The notes beneath the pieces are model-generated. The model did no database searches. It was given only the letters and a program-made list of their open reading frames with translations, and was not told the DNA's origin. Positions 10,146 through 19,450 of a stretch of DNA of 64,000 bases are shown one piece after another. The stretch lies in contig NC_004347.2 in NCBI RefSeq assembly GCF_000146165.2, positions 3,891,029 to 3,955,028 on the forward strand, given 5' to 3'. Positions within the stretch are counted from its first letter, which is position 1. Every line of letters starts with the position of its first letter. The stretch comes from Shewanella oneidensis MR-1 (lineage in GTDB: Bacteria; Pseudomonadota; Gammaproteobacteria; Enterobacterales; Shewanellaceae). The translations under genes and the position numbers were made by a program.

Positions 10146-11499
10146 GAACCTAAATGCACCATCCGATTATGCTTATATCCTTTTTTGTCTATTTGCTTGT
10201 ATGCTTGAGAACCATCACTACAAATTGTGCTACCAGGCTCTATTACATCTTGAATGAATTGATGGATATGTTCTTTAGTTGCACTTTCTACTTGCCTTAA
10301 ACGTATCCGCCCAAATCCAGAGGGTGATAGCAGCTCAACAGCCACCAAAACTATAGCTTTACGCTTACCCTGTTGATTTTTAATAGATGATTTTGGAATG
10401 ACCCCACCTATTAATGTTTCGTCAACCTCTACGATGCCGGACAGTTTATCTCTTTCAGGATCAACCATGGCATATCTTAACTTGTGCATTAAAGACCAAG
10501 CAGTTTGATAACTCCCAAGACCTAATAGCCTTTGGACTCCAAGAGCGCTGACCCCATTCTTTTGATTTGTAATAAACCAGACAGCTGCAAACCAACTTTT
10601 CATGGGGGTTCTTGTTTTGTCAAAAAGTGTACTTGATGTTACTGAACACTGAAAACGGCAAGCATGACATTTTAACTTGCCATTACTTAACTGATAAGGT
10701 GATTGATGGCTCGAACAGCTTGGGCAAATGAATCCGTTTGGCCAACGAAGTGCGTAAAGGTAGCTAGTGCAAGATTGTTCATCATGAAACCAATCAACAA
10801 ATTCGTCCCAATTTGTAGGGTAATCGACGCCAGCTTTTAATAAATACGATGAAGTTTTCATTACTACATATTGACACTGGTGGCGCTAAATGGATAGCCC
10901 TTATACAAACACAGGTGCGAATAGGTTATGCCCTCGACTCAAACCAATTAACACCACAGGATATCACTCTCAGTTGTCGCAGTTTAGCCGCTCTCCTCGG
11001 GCGCAGTTTTTCGGGGCGACTCTATTACGACTTGCGGGAAAAACGCGGGTTAACCTACGGGATTTACGGCCAGTGTACCAATGCGCCGCTTTCTAGCAGT
11101 ATCAAGTTTTACGGTAGCACGGCCATAGAACACTCTGGCGCCTTTGTGGTGGGGATTTTGGATCATCTAAAATGGCTGACGTCAGCGCCTGTCAGCGAGG
11201 GAGAACTCAATACCCTAAAAACCTATCTGATTGGTGAAGTATTGTTAACAAAAGATCATCCTAGCCAGAGCGAAGCCCAATTTATTCATCAACAGGTACT
11301 TGGATTAGATCCGCAATCAATGCAAGCCATAAACGCTAAACTGCAGGCGCTATCGCCCAGTCAGTTGATGCTATTAGCACAACAAGCGTTTCATGGTGAA
11401 CCTCTCATTATTTTACGGGGCGATGTTAATAAGATATCAGCCGATCTCACCGCTAAGCTGCCTGAATGGAAACTCGAGGTGGTTAAGGTAACTGATTAA

Positions 11500-11833
11500 T
11501 ATAATTATAGCTTTCCCGTAGTAATGTCATTCGCCATGCCAAGTTTAAGCACAGGGGCATGGCTTTGTGCCATTTGTGCTAACTCTTGCATAGCCGCGCC
11601 TGAGCCGATACAAGTATGAGTGCTAGAGCCTAATCCGCTACTGCCGATGACGGCATAATCCCAATATTTGCTAACGTTCAAGTGGTTTCATCAAGCGTAA
11701 TGAGGTCGTGTCATCAATGGCATGTGTACCAACACACCGATAGCTTCTTGTTCTCAATAACGATTTAAGCAATGATAAAACTAATATGGCATCCCAAACG
11801 CCCCTAAAACTGACTTAATTTATAACAAATCCC
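11500..11833 (-). other. Intergenic stretch with a possible decayed gene remnant
   Basis: On the reverse strand 11510-11670 reads YWDYAVIGSSGLGSS and then THTCIGSGAAMQELAQM up to a stop near 11508. A neighbouring frame (11680-11730) reads IDDTTSLRLMKPL before a stop. The protein-like quality with frame breaks suggests a decaying gene end. I do not recognise the family. Confidence 0.35.
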
Positions 11834-13036
11834 ATGGCCTTTAATCCCTTGTTACCCGCGACTCACAGCCTATCACTACAGGCTATTTATCAGGCCAAAA
11901 TTGGCGTCGAACTGATTGAGGACCCCGCTCAGCGACAGGCGGTGCTCGCCTTGGATACATTGCATCAGCAGCTCTGCACCCATTCAGGCTCCACGTCCCC
12001 TAAAGGCTTGTATCTGTGGGGCGATGTTGGGCGCGGCAAAACCTTTCTGATGGATTTGTTTTACGATGCCCTGCCACAGCGAGGTAAGCTTAGATTGCAC
12101 TTTCACCGCTTTATGGCGCGAGTGCACCAGGCCTTAAAGGTACATGCGGGGCAGCGCGATCCCCTAAAATTGATTGCAAAAAATTTAGCAAAGGAGTGTA
12201 AGGTACTCTGTTTCGATGAGTTTTTTGTCTCGGATATTGGCGATGCCATGATCCTCGCAGGTTTATTTGAAACCTTGTTTGCCCAAGGAGTCGTGCTGGT
12301 CGCCACGTCCAACATTCCCATCGAACGCTTATATGAAAATGGCCTTGCAAGGCACAGATTTTTACCCTGCATCGCTCTGCTTCAAGCCCATACCCAAATG
12401 CTGCATCTTAATGGGAAGCAGGATCATAGACTGCATGCATTGAGTGCAAAACCATCGGCAGAGGCGCTCGCGGCGACGTCACATAATATTGGGTTGACAG
12501 GCACACTGGATTTCGATGGGATTTTCGCTGCACTCACGCAAAATTCGCCCAGCATTAAAGATGGCAAACTGCGAGTCTGCCAGCGTGAGATCTCAGTTAT
12601 ACGCGCGACAACCGAAAATCAACTCCCCTCAGTCGCTTGGTTTGATTTTAATGCCCTGTGTGATGGCCCGCGCTCACAGCTAGATTACATTGAAATAGCG
12701 AGCCGATTTAAGGTGTTAATGCTAAGCAATGTGCCAAGACTCGGGGGCGAAGTAAAAGGCTGGATCCGCGCCCGTGGCACGGAAGATGGCACTGGCGACA
12801 ACCAAGCTGCGACCACTGGTGAGCGGCAACTCTCCTATGCCGTCAACGATGATCCTGCGCGGCGTTTTATCAGCCTTATCGATGAGTTATACGATCAAGA
12901 CGTCAGCTTATATTTAAGCTGCGACGTTCCACTCACAGAACTCTATCAAGGTGGCGCCCTTAGTTTTGAATTTCGCCGCACCTATAGTCGGCTAATAGAA
13001 ATGAGTCACAGCGCCGCGATGAAATTAACATATTGA
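11834..13036 (+). CDS. AFG1/ZapE-type ATPase
   Basis: A 400-residue P-loop ATPase. Walker A is GDVGRGKT (residues 63-70) and Walker B is VLCFDEFFVSDIGDAM (Asp128, Glu129), with RLHFHRFM and LVATSNIP conserved in ZapE. E. coli ZapE binds the divisome under stress. This protein carries a longer middle and a sequence that differs from the usual ZapE, so it may be a paralogue rather than the main copy; I give no symbol for that reason. There is no visible ribosome site before the ATG. It follows the broken M16 gene by about 330 bp and is probably transcribed on its own. Confidence 0.82.
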   Translation: MAFNPLLPATHSLSLQAIYQAKIGVELIEDPAQRQAVLALDTLHQQLCTHSGSTSPKGLYLWGDVGRGKTFLMDLFYDALPQRGKLRLHFHRFMARVHQALKVHAGQRDPLKLIAKNLAKECKVLCFDEFFVSDIGDAMILAGLFETLFAQGVVLVATSNIPIERLYENGLARHRFLPCIALLQAHTQMLHLNGKQDHRLHALSAKPSAEALAATSHNIGLTGTLDFDGIFAALTQNSPSIKDGKLRVCQREISVIRATTENQLPSVAWFDFNALCDGPRSQLDYIEIASRFKVLMLSNVPRLGGEVKGWIRARGTEDGTGDNQAATTGERQLSYAVNDDPARRFISLIDELYDQDVSLYLSCDVPLTELYQGGALSFEFRRTYSRLIEMSHSAAMKLTY

Positions 13037-13174
13037 AAAACAAAAAATTAGATTGAGCATTAATTCATCATTTATGATTCAAAAGTTTCGCTTAAGATAA
13101 CAGCAGTTTTTTAAGCAACGAGCAGCGACCAGTGTTTAAGTAGCGACAGTTGTTAACTTGTACCGTAACCGCTT

Positions 13175-14167
13175 CTACCGAGACAAACTCGCAGGCGCAA
13201 AGATAGTACTTAAGTGCTGAATATCTGCGGCAACCCACTCTGGCTCAATACATTCGGCAAGATGAGTCGCCATAAATTCCACTAGCTGCATGGCGGCATA
13301 GGGTAAACGTCGGTCCCGACGGCCAACAAGATACCAATTACTCTCCAGTGGAAATCCGCTTACGGACAATACCGCCGGTTTCTCGCGCCCTTCCTGTAGC
13401 GTGTGGGCCGAAATCACTGATAAGCCTAAGCCCGATGCCACGCTCAAGCGTATCGCTTCGTTACTCTCAATTTGCATGGTATCGCTCAGGGCTATTCCTT
13501 GGGCGCTGCACCAAGATTCAAACATCAAGCGGGTTGCAGAACCAGGTTCGCGCATAATAAAGCGCTCTTGCTTCAACTCGCTAAAGCGTATCTGCTGACG
13601 GTTAACCGCCCAATGATCCTTAGGCGCAATAAGCTGCAGCGGATTTTTGATGATCCTTGCCGATAACACTTGCTCACCACTGGGAGGATGACTAAAGAGA
13701 TATAAATCATCTTCTTGACGCTCGAATCGCCCCAAAATATGCGCGCGGTTGCCGATATTTAAGGTCACTTTTACCTGCGGAAATTGCCGATAAAACGCCC
13801 CTAAAATCCGTGGTACCACATATTTTGCCGTAGTTACCAAACCGATATTGATATGGCCAACACTGCCGCCTCTGGCCTGCTGGATAAAGGCATTGACATC
13901 TTCAAAGCGACTTAGGGTATCGCAGGCGGCTCGGTACAGCTCTTGTCCAACTAAGGTGGGCGACATACGGCCATCAGTGCTGTTTAGCAAGGGTTCGCCC
14001 AAAATATCCGCTAACTTTTTAAGTTGCAGTGACACGGTAGGCTGAGTAAGGTGTAGGGCGCGAGCCGCCGCCGAAATATTGCCCAGCCGAACCACCTGTA
14101 CATAAACCTCAAGTAGCCGAAAACTCAAATGCCGTAGTTTCAGTTGACCTTGAGAAGACTTATCCAT
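13175..14167 (-). CDS. LysR-family transcriptional regulator (CbbR/CysB-like)
   Basis: A 330-residue LysR regulator with the N-terminal winged helix (LEVYVQVVRLGNISAAARAL, TQPTVSLQLKKL; residues 18-60) and a substrate-binding domain from about residue 95. The family type, with GHINIGLVTTAKYVVPRILG, is the one seen in CbbR-like regulators. It is divergent from an SbtA-type transporter gene 124 bp away, so that gene is its likely target. A perfect 16-bp palindrome overlaps its start codon and could serve autoregulation. There is no clear ribosome site. Confidence 0.85.
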   Translation of the reverse strand: MDKSSQGQLKLRHLSFRLLEVYVQVVRLGNISAAARALHLTQPTVSLQLKKLADILGEPLLNSTDGRMSPTLVGQELYRAACDTLSRFEDVNAFIQQARGGSVGHINIGLVTTAKYVVPRILGAFYRQFPQVKVTLNIGNRAHILGRFERQEDDLYLFSHPPSGEQVLSARIIKNPLQLIAPKDHWAVNRQQIRFSELKQERFIMREPGSATRLMFESWCSAQGIALSDTMQIESNEAIRLSVASGLGLSVISAHTLQEGREKPAVLSVSGFPLESNWYLVGRRDRRLPYAAMQLVEFMATHLAECIEPEWVAADIQHLSTIFAPASLSR

Positions 14168-14181
14168 AGATAATTATCTAT
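14166..14181. promoter_or_regulatory. Perfect 16-bp palindrome at the LysR start, candidate operator
   Basis: ATAGATAATTATCTAT overlaps the ATG of the LysR gene and lies in the divergent spacer ahead of the transporter gene. Position and symmetry suit a LysR binding site; this is inference only. Confidence 0.45.
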
Positions 14182-14291
14182 ACCTAATTAGTAAACAATT
14201 TATTTTTCAATATAACGAATTGAGTCCAGAATCACCAGTCATCAATGGTCCTTAAATAAACGAGGACTAAAACAGTATTAATGAGAGACTT

Positions 14292-15251
14292 ATGCCAGAT
14301 ATTGTCATTGCATTTTTCGCCTTAGGTTTGCTCGCAGGCTTAGTCAAATCCGACCTTAAAGTGCCACCCGCTATTTATGAAACCCTGTCGATTTTGTTAA
14401 TGCTTACCTTAGGGTTAAAGGGCGGCATGGCACTGCACGGCCATACTCAAAACCTAGTGTTCACTGAACTCGTTGCCGTTGTTGCATTAGGTTTGCTCAT
14501 CCCATTGGCACTTTACCCTGTGCTCACCCGCTTAGTTCGGCTTGGGCGCACTGATGCTATTAGCATCGCCGCCCATTATGGATCGGTCAGCGCGGGGACT
14601 TTTGCCGTTGTTATCGCCATGGTGGAAAAATCAGGGATGACATTAAGACCCGAAACAACTTTATATTTGGTGCTACTCGAACTACCAGCGATTGTGGTCA
14701 TGCTCTGGTTACACAGATATTTAAGCGCCAAACAGCCGCTACAAGCTACAGTGCCTAATACTCAGCAATCGAGCATACTGCATGAAGCTTTAACTAGCCG
14801 CGGTGTGGTGCTCTTAGTCGGTGGAGTGGTCATTGGTTGGCTTTATGGTCCGACAGGACTTGCGGCCATTAGCCCTGTACTATTGGGTGGATTTAAAACC
14901 CTACTGGCCCTGTTTTTACTGGAGATGGGATTAGTCACGGCAAAAGTCTGTTTACCTCTACCACTGCAGCAATGGCGCTTATTAGTGTTTGCCGCCGTCA
15001 CACCTTTTGCTTTGGCATGGTGCGGTATTGGTGTCGGGTTATGGCTCGAGTTACCGCCGGGAAGCATCTTGGTGCTTGCAGGCTTGAGTGCCAGTGCCTC
15101 TTATATTGCAGCACCTGCAGCCATACGCGCCGCCATTCCCGAAGCTAATATTGGCCTCGCCATGCTGGCATCCCTTGGGATTACCTTTCCGGTGAACGTG
15201 TTAATCGGCTTACCCTTGTACCAACACTGGGTAATGCAAATTACGGGATAA
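14292..15251 (+). CDS. SbtA-type sodium-dependent bicarbonate transporter family protein
   Basis: A 319-residue membrane protein with about ten hydrophobic segments arranged as two halves of five, as in the SbtA (Sbt_1, former DUF897) family. Family motifs visible are the start LLAGLVKSDLKVPPAIYETL, LTLGLKGGMAL, AAHYGSVSAGTFAVV, LLEMGL and GLSASASYIAAPAAIR. Cyanobacterial SbtA imports bicarbonate with Na+. In a heterotroph the job may be anaplerotic carbon supply or another anion. It is divergently paired with a LysR regulator. The start has a modest GAGA ribosome site. Confidence 0.85.
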   Translation: MPDIVIAFFALGLLAGLVKSDLKVPPAIYETLSILLMLTLGLKGGMALHGHTQNLVFTELVAVVALGLLIPLALYPVLTRLVRLGRTDAISIAAHYGSVSAGTFAVVIAMVEKSGMTLRPETTLYLVLLELPAIVVMLWLHRYLSAKQPLQATVPNTQQSSILHEALTSRGVVLLVGGVVIGWLYGPTGLAAISPVLLGGFKTLLALFLLEMGLVTAKVCLPLPLQQWRLLVFAAVTPFALAWCGIGVGLWLELPPGSILVLAGLSASASYIAAPAAIRAAIPEANIGLAMLASLGITFPVNVLIGLPLYQHWVMQITG

Positions 15252-15263
15252 TGCTATTGCACG

Positions 15264-15287
15264 AGGGAGACCGAGGTCTCCCTTTGT
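15264..15287. terminator. Terminator between the transporter and diguanylate cyclase genes
   Basis: A perfect stem AGGGAGACC / GGTCTCCCT with a two-base loop and a short T run lies between two converging genes. The T run is weak. Confidence 0.65.
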
Positions 15288-15295
15288 ATATCCCA

Positions 15296-16270
15296 TCATT
15301 CAGGTTTATTTAAGTGATGCTCGGCTTTATCTTGATACATTGCCCTGTCGGCAGCATCGAGTAAATCCTCAAGATTGATATCCAATTCAGGCGACCAATG
15401 AGCTACACCTATACTGCTCACTAAGGTAGGTTGCTGTGGATGCTGTTGATTATATTGCTCTAGTAATGACTGAAAACGCTCAATCGCAACATGCACTGCA
15501 TCTATCTTCACAAAACTTAGTAGTACCACAAATTCATCGCCCCCCAGTCTTGCAATCACATCGGATTCCCGAAACGCCGCCATCAAGAGATGGGCAAAAT
15601 CATAGAGCACTTGATCGCCTTTACGGTGACCAAAAGAATCATTGAGTTCCTTAAAAAAGTCGAGGTCAAAAAACACTAACGCAGCCTGAGAATTTGTTCG
15701 TCGACAACTAGCAAGGGATTGAAACGCAAGCTGTTCAAATCCACGCCGATTAGAAATCATCGTTAAGGGATCTAAGGTGTTTAGCGATATAGACAACAAC
15801 TCCGCCTCAACCATCTGCCCAAGATCAGTGAGAGTTTCGATATCATCAGCGCTAAATTCCCTCGGCTCATTACCGATTAAGCACAAAGTTCCGACCCGAT
15901 ATTCACCACGAATCGTCAAAGGATAACCAGCATAAAAACGAATATGGGGAGACTGAGTGACTAAAGGGTTATCGTGAAAACGGGGATCCATTTGGGCATC
16001 GTTAACAATAAAAATACCATCATGATTAATAGCATGGCCACAAAAGGAAATATCCCTTGATGTCTCAGTCACCTCCAATCCTTGACAGGATTTAAACCAT
16101 TGCCGACTGGCATCCACCAACGTCACCACACAAATAGGTAGCGCAAAAATACGCCGAGTTAGCCGCGTTATACGGTCAAACCTTTCTTCGGCATTGGTAT
16201 CGAGTATATTCAATGCCTTTAAGGTGGATAAACGTTGCAACTCATTATCAGGGATGGGAGGTAATTGCAT
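15296..16270 (-). CDS. GAF-GGDEF diguanylate cyclase
   Basis: A 324-residue cytoplasmic signalling enzyme. Residues 20-155 form a GAF-type sensor (CVVTLVDASRQWFKS, ISFCGHAI, RFYAGYPL), and residues 165-320 a GGDEF domain making cyclic di-GMP from GTP. The active site is intact (GGDEF, residues 243-247), and RESD (234-237) matches the RxxD inhibitory site, so product feedback is expected. No membrane segment is present. The ATG follows a GGAG ribosome site. The gene stands alone between converging and co-directed neighbours, so its partner is unknown. Confidence 0.93.
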   Translation of the reverse strand: MQLPPIPDNELQRLSTLKALNILDTNAEERFDRITRLTRRIFALPICVVTLVDASRQWFKSCQGLEVTETSRDISFCGHAINHDGIFIVNDAQMDPRFHDNPLVTQSPHIRFYAGYPLTIRGEYRVGTLCLIGNEPREFSADDIETLTDLGQMVEAELLSISLNTLDPLTMISNRRGFEQLAFQSLASCRRTNSQAALVFFDLDFFKELNDSFGHRKGDQVLYDFAHLLMAAFRESDVIARLGGDEFVVLLSFVKIDAVHVAIERFQSLLEQYNQQHPQQPTLVSSIGVAHWSPELDINLEDLLDAADRAMYQDKAEHHLNKPE

Positions 16271-16330
16271 AGTTCGCTCCGCAAATGGCTTACTATCAAG
16301 CGTAGACCAACTACTTGACTCATGTGTTAC

Positions 16331-19195
16331 TTACTCAAGTATGGCCTGATAAATGGCAAGTATCCGCTCCGCATGGGCAGCAACGTCGGCGTAGGCCAAC
16401 TTCCCAGATTTTTGCTGCAGCGTTAAGCGGTGATTTTCATCCCTTAACCAGCAATAACTTTGGGTAAGATGTTGCGCGCTCATCAAAGGCAGAAGTTCAA
16501 GCTCGGCCAGCACGCCAAAAATACGCACATTATCAGACCAAATTGATAACTCAGGGTATTCATGAGCATTAGCGAGCACCAAGTATTGAGCAATAAACTC
16601 AATATCAGTGATCCCACCGGGGCTTTGTTTTAAGTCAAACTCGCCTTCACTGACTTTAAGTAAATGGTCACGCATCTTCTGACGCATCTCACGTACCGCT
16701 TTTTTAAGCTCGTCTTTATCCCGTGATTGCTCTAAAACACAAGCGCGGATTTGGCTAAATTTGACAGCCAAACTATTATCACCAAAAACAAAACGTGACC
16801 GAACTAAGGCTTGATGCTCCCATGTCCACGCCTCTTGGGCTTGATATTCGCCAAAACGCGCAATCTCGCTCACCATCAGACCTGAAGCCCCTGAAGGACG
16901 CAGGCGCATATCCACTTCGTACAACTCACCCGAGGTGGTTCGCGTCGAGAATAAATGCAAAATACGTTGGGCAAGTTTGAGGTAAAAATGGCCCACTTCG
17001 ATGGGTCTATCACCATTGGTCAAGCTATTGGCCATATTCTCCGGCGCTTCATACAGAAAGACCAAATCCAGATCCGAACCATAGCCCAACTCAATACCGC
17101 CTAACTTGCCGTAACCAATCACCGCAAAACCAGTGTCACTACTTTCCGCTAGATAACTCGGCACGCCGTGGCGCACAGCAACCTGCTGCCACGCCTGCAT
17201 TACCACTTGTTCAATAATGGCTTCGGCTAAAAAGGTCAAATGGTCACTCACCTGCATCACAGGCAATACTCCGGTGACATCGGCAGCGGCAATTTTAAGT
17301 TGTTGCGACAGCTTAAACTGGCGCAGCGCCTCCATTTGCTGCTCCATATCATCCTCAGGCACCCGCAGCAGATACTGGCGCAGTTCACTGGGATAATCAT
17401 CCAGCGAAGTTGTATCGTACAGATGCGCCGGATCGATAAGCTCGTCGAGCAGCATAGGAAACTTAGCGAGTTGCACCGCAATCCACGGACTTGCGCAGCA
17501 CAGGCTCACCAGTTGCTGGCGGGCGCCGGGATTTTCGCATAGCAACTCAAGATAAGTGGTGCGTGTTAAAATTTGCTCTAGCACTTTAGATACGGGCTCA
17601 AAAGCCGCCGACGGGCTTGGTTGATTGAGCAGCTCGTCGAGCAACCTTGGCATTAATTTATCGAGGGTTTCACGTCCACGTGGGCCAATCGAGCGTTTAG
17701 TGACGGTTTCACGCCAACGACTCAGTAAAGGCCAGAGTTTATCGTCATCAATCTGCTGCTCAGCTAACAAGTTAATTGCGTGATCATCTTGCTGCACGTT
17801 CCACAGCTGCGCTGTCCAATGCTCGGCTTTTTCCTCCCCTTCTTCGCCACCGACCGTAGCCTTAAAGTGACGATGAATTTTCGCCATCGCCGCCTCGATA
17901 TGGGTACGAAGGTCAATTTCATTGGTCATATCGAGTACGTAGCAGAGCCTCGCCCAATCGAGCGCATTATTCGGCAAGGTTTGCGTCTGTTTATCATCAA
18001 TCGCTTGCAAGAGGTTCTCGACGCGGCGCAGCAATAAATAACTGTGCTTAAGCTCATCGACTGCGAGGTATTCAAACTGCCCTAGGCTATAAAGGGTATC
18101 CATGGCACCAAACAGGCTTTGCTGGCGCAGCGAGGGCTCACGACCACCACGGATCAACTGGAAGCTTTGCACCACGAACTCCACCTCACGTATGCCGCCC
18201 GCACCAAGTTTAATATTATCGGTCAACTGACGGCGACGTACTTCTTGGGCGATGAGTTGCTTCATTTTGCGCAGGGATTCAATGGCCGAAAAGTCGATAT
18301 ACCGGCGATAGACAAAGGGACGCAACAGACTGTGTAACTCGTCGGAGAAATGGTTCCAAGGCCCGAGCGAACGGGCTTTCACCATCGCATAACGCTCCCA
18401 ATCACGCCCCTGCTCTTGGTAATAGTCCTCCAGGCCACTAAAACTCACCACTAAAGGACCGCTTTCACCATAAGGACGCAGGCGCATATCAACACGGAAT
18501 ACAAAACCATCAACGGTAATCTGGTCGAGTAAATTGACGAGCCTCTGCCCCATGCGGATAAAAAACTGTTGATTATCAAGGCTACGGCGACCGCCAACGG
18601 TTTCACCATGTTCTGGGAAAGTAAAAATCAGGTCGATATCGGAGGAAAAGTTCAGCTCACGTCCACCGAGTTTCCCCATGCCCAAAATTAGCAGCGGTTG
18701 GGGATTGCCGGCCTTATCCATTGGCGTACCGTATTGAACACACATCTCCTTGTAGAGCCAATCTCTTGCGCCGATCACTAGCGCCTCAGCGAGCGCAGAA
18801 AGATCGAGCAAAGATTCCTCTAAGCTGGCGTAATCTAAAAAGTCTCGCCACGCGAAACGCACCATTTGATAATTGCGAAATCGGCGCAGTAGGCGTTTTG
18901 CCATATCTTCAGTAGTGGCACTGGCTAATTGCTCACGTAACTGTGCATCAAACAGTTTTCGTTCAACTTGCTGCAAATCATCGGCAAACAAGGCGTTAAT
19001 CCACTCTGGAGAGCGTGTTAATTGGTTTGCGATATAATCGCTTAGTCCCAAAACCGTTTTCAATTCTTGCTGCTGGGCAGCGGTTAAATTTGCCAGTCCT
19101 TCTGACCATACTTCAGTAAGGCGTGCCCAATGACGCTCAGAGGCTTGAGTAATGAGGGGAGACAATGACTTATTACTGTCTTTTTGCACGGCCAT
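16331..19195 (-). CDS. glnE: Glutamine synthetase adenylyltransferase / adenylyl-removing enzyme
   Basis: A 954-residue bifunctional enzyme that adenylylates and de-adenylylates glutamine synthetase in response to PII signalling. Two nucleotidyltransferase modules are seen: [20 protein letters not shown] in the N-terminal half and [20 protein letters not shown] in the C-terminal half, each followed by the expected helical domain. I use the ATG at 19193-19195, with an AGGG ribosome site and a length close to the E. coli protein; the longer frame to 19303 adds 36 unlikely residues. A GACATATTATGTC palindrome lies 27 bp ahead of this start. Confidence 0.95.
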   Translation of the reverse strand: MAVQKDSNKSLSPLITQASERHWARLTEVWSEGLANLTAAQQQELKTVLGLSDYIANQLTRSPEWINALFADDLQQVERKLFDAQLREQLASATTEDMAKRLLRRFRNYQMVRFAWRDFLDYASLEESLLDLSALAEALVIGARDWLYKEMCVQYGTPMDKAGNPQPLLILGMGKLGGRELNFSSDIDLIFTFPEHGETVGGRRSLDNQQFFIRMGQRLVNLLDQITVDGFVFRVDMRLRPYGESGPLVVSFSGLEDYYQEQGRDWERYAMVKARSLGPWNHFSDELHSLLRPFVYRRYIDFSAIESLRKMKQLIAQEVRRRQLTDNIKLGAGGIREVEFVVQSFQLIRGGREPSLRQQSLFGAMDTLYSLGQFEYLAVDELKHSYLLLRRVENLLQAIDDKQTQTLPNNALDWARLCYVLDMTNEIDLRTHIEAAMAKIHRHFKATVGGEEGEEKAEHWTAQLWNVQQDDHAINLLAEQQIDDDKLWPLLSRWRETVTKRSIGPRGRETLDKLMPRLLDELLNQPSPSAAFEPVSKVLEQILTRTTYLELLCENPGARQQLVSLCCASPWIAVQLAKFPMLLDELIDPAHLYDTTSLDDYPSELRQYLLRVPEDDMEQQMEALRQFKLSQQLKIAAADVTGVLPVMQVSDHLTFLAEAIIEQVVMQAWQQVAVRHGVPSYLAESSDTGFAVIGYGKLGGIELGYGSDLDLVFLYEAPENMANSLTNGDRPIEVGHFYLKLAQRILHLFSTRTTSGELYEVDMRLRPSGASGLMVSEIARFGEYQAQEAWTWEHQALVRSRFVFGDNSLAVKFSQIRACVLEQSRDKDELKKAVREMRQKMRDHLLKVSEGEFDLKQSPGGITDIEFIAQYLVLANAHEYPELSIWSDNVRIFGVLAELELLPLMSAQHLTQSYCWLRDENHRLTLQQKSGKLAYADVAAHAERILAIYQAILE

Positions 19196-19221
19196 AATAA
19201 TCCCTAACAAATTTAAATATC

Positions 19222-19234
19222 GACATATTATGTC
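19222..19234. promoter_or_regulatory. GACATATTATGTC palindrome upstream of glnE
   Basis: GACATA-T-TATGTC is a perfect 13-bp palindrome with one central base. It lies between glnE and the lipoprotein gene that opens the pspA-type cluster. The same motif occurs twice at 23103-23149. Confidence 0.55.
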
Positions 19235-19450
19235 GCAAATGATATAGAATGAAATCGCATCAGGTTTAACATAATTGCCATGCCTTAATGCGTGTGTCTG
19301 CAAATGGCAAAACTGAGCTCACCCACAAGAAAGCAACCCCTCTTTCTTGGCTATTTAGGGTACTATAACCTGTGAGGCAAACATATTGGGCAAGTTGATT
19401 ATTATTGTCCGCCAATATTTGGGTTTTATTTCAGCACTTTTGGAGAAAAC

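Larger units (their letters stand above)
8604..10861 (-). pseudogene. IS1595-family transposase, split in two by an IS256-type element
   Basis: The N-terminal piece runs from 10861 down to the insertion point and the C-terminal piece from 8852 to 8604. Removing 8853-10145 and one GAACCTAA repeat gives an in-frame protein of 318 residues (reading MVHLGSSVPAHETMAGVHR). The N-terminal piece has a zinc-ribbon (CPSC ... CHAC) and acidic catalytic motifs (VEVDETLIGG, CSDGSQAY) of the IS1595 DDE transposases, and the C-terminal piece ends with the typical FRFNRR block. It cannot be made intact, so the element should be immobile on its own. Confidence 0.88.
8563..10903 (-). mobile_element. IS1595-type insertion sequence, itself interrupted by an IS256-type element
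   Basis: The ends carry inverted repeats GGGCTATCCACTTAGCAC (left) and GGGCTATCCATTTAGCGC (right, reverse strand). Flanking 8-bp direct repeats TACAAACA match the duplication size known for the IS1595 family. Without the inserted IS256 and its duplication the element is about 1,040 bp. The exact end is uncertain by two bases, because the right side has two more bases between repeat and duplication than the left. Confidence 0.85.
7627..11499 (+). pseudogene. M16-family partner peptidase (lipoprotein), split by nested insertion sequences
   Basis: The gene is present in two pieces, 7627-8562 and 10912-11499, separated by an IS1595-type element. Joining them after removing one copy of the 8-bp duplication TACAAACA restores an open frame of 507 residues (reading GSVQT then QVRIGYALD). 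The start carries a lipobox-like LIGVILGAC. No HxxEH is present, whereas the second piece has the LREKRGLTYG motif of the M16 C-terminal half, so this was the non-catalytic substrate-binding partner of the gene before it. As it stands the first piece would make a truncated protein that reads into the IS, so the M16 pair is probably inactive. Confidence 0.88.
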
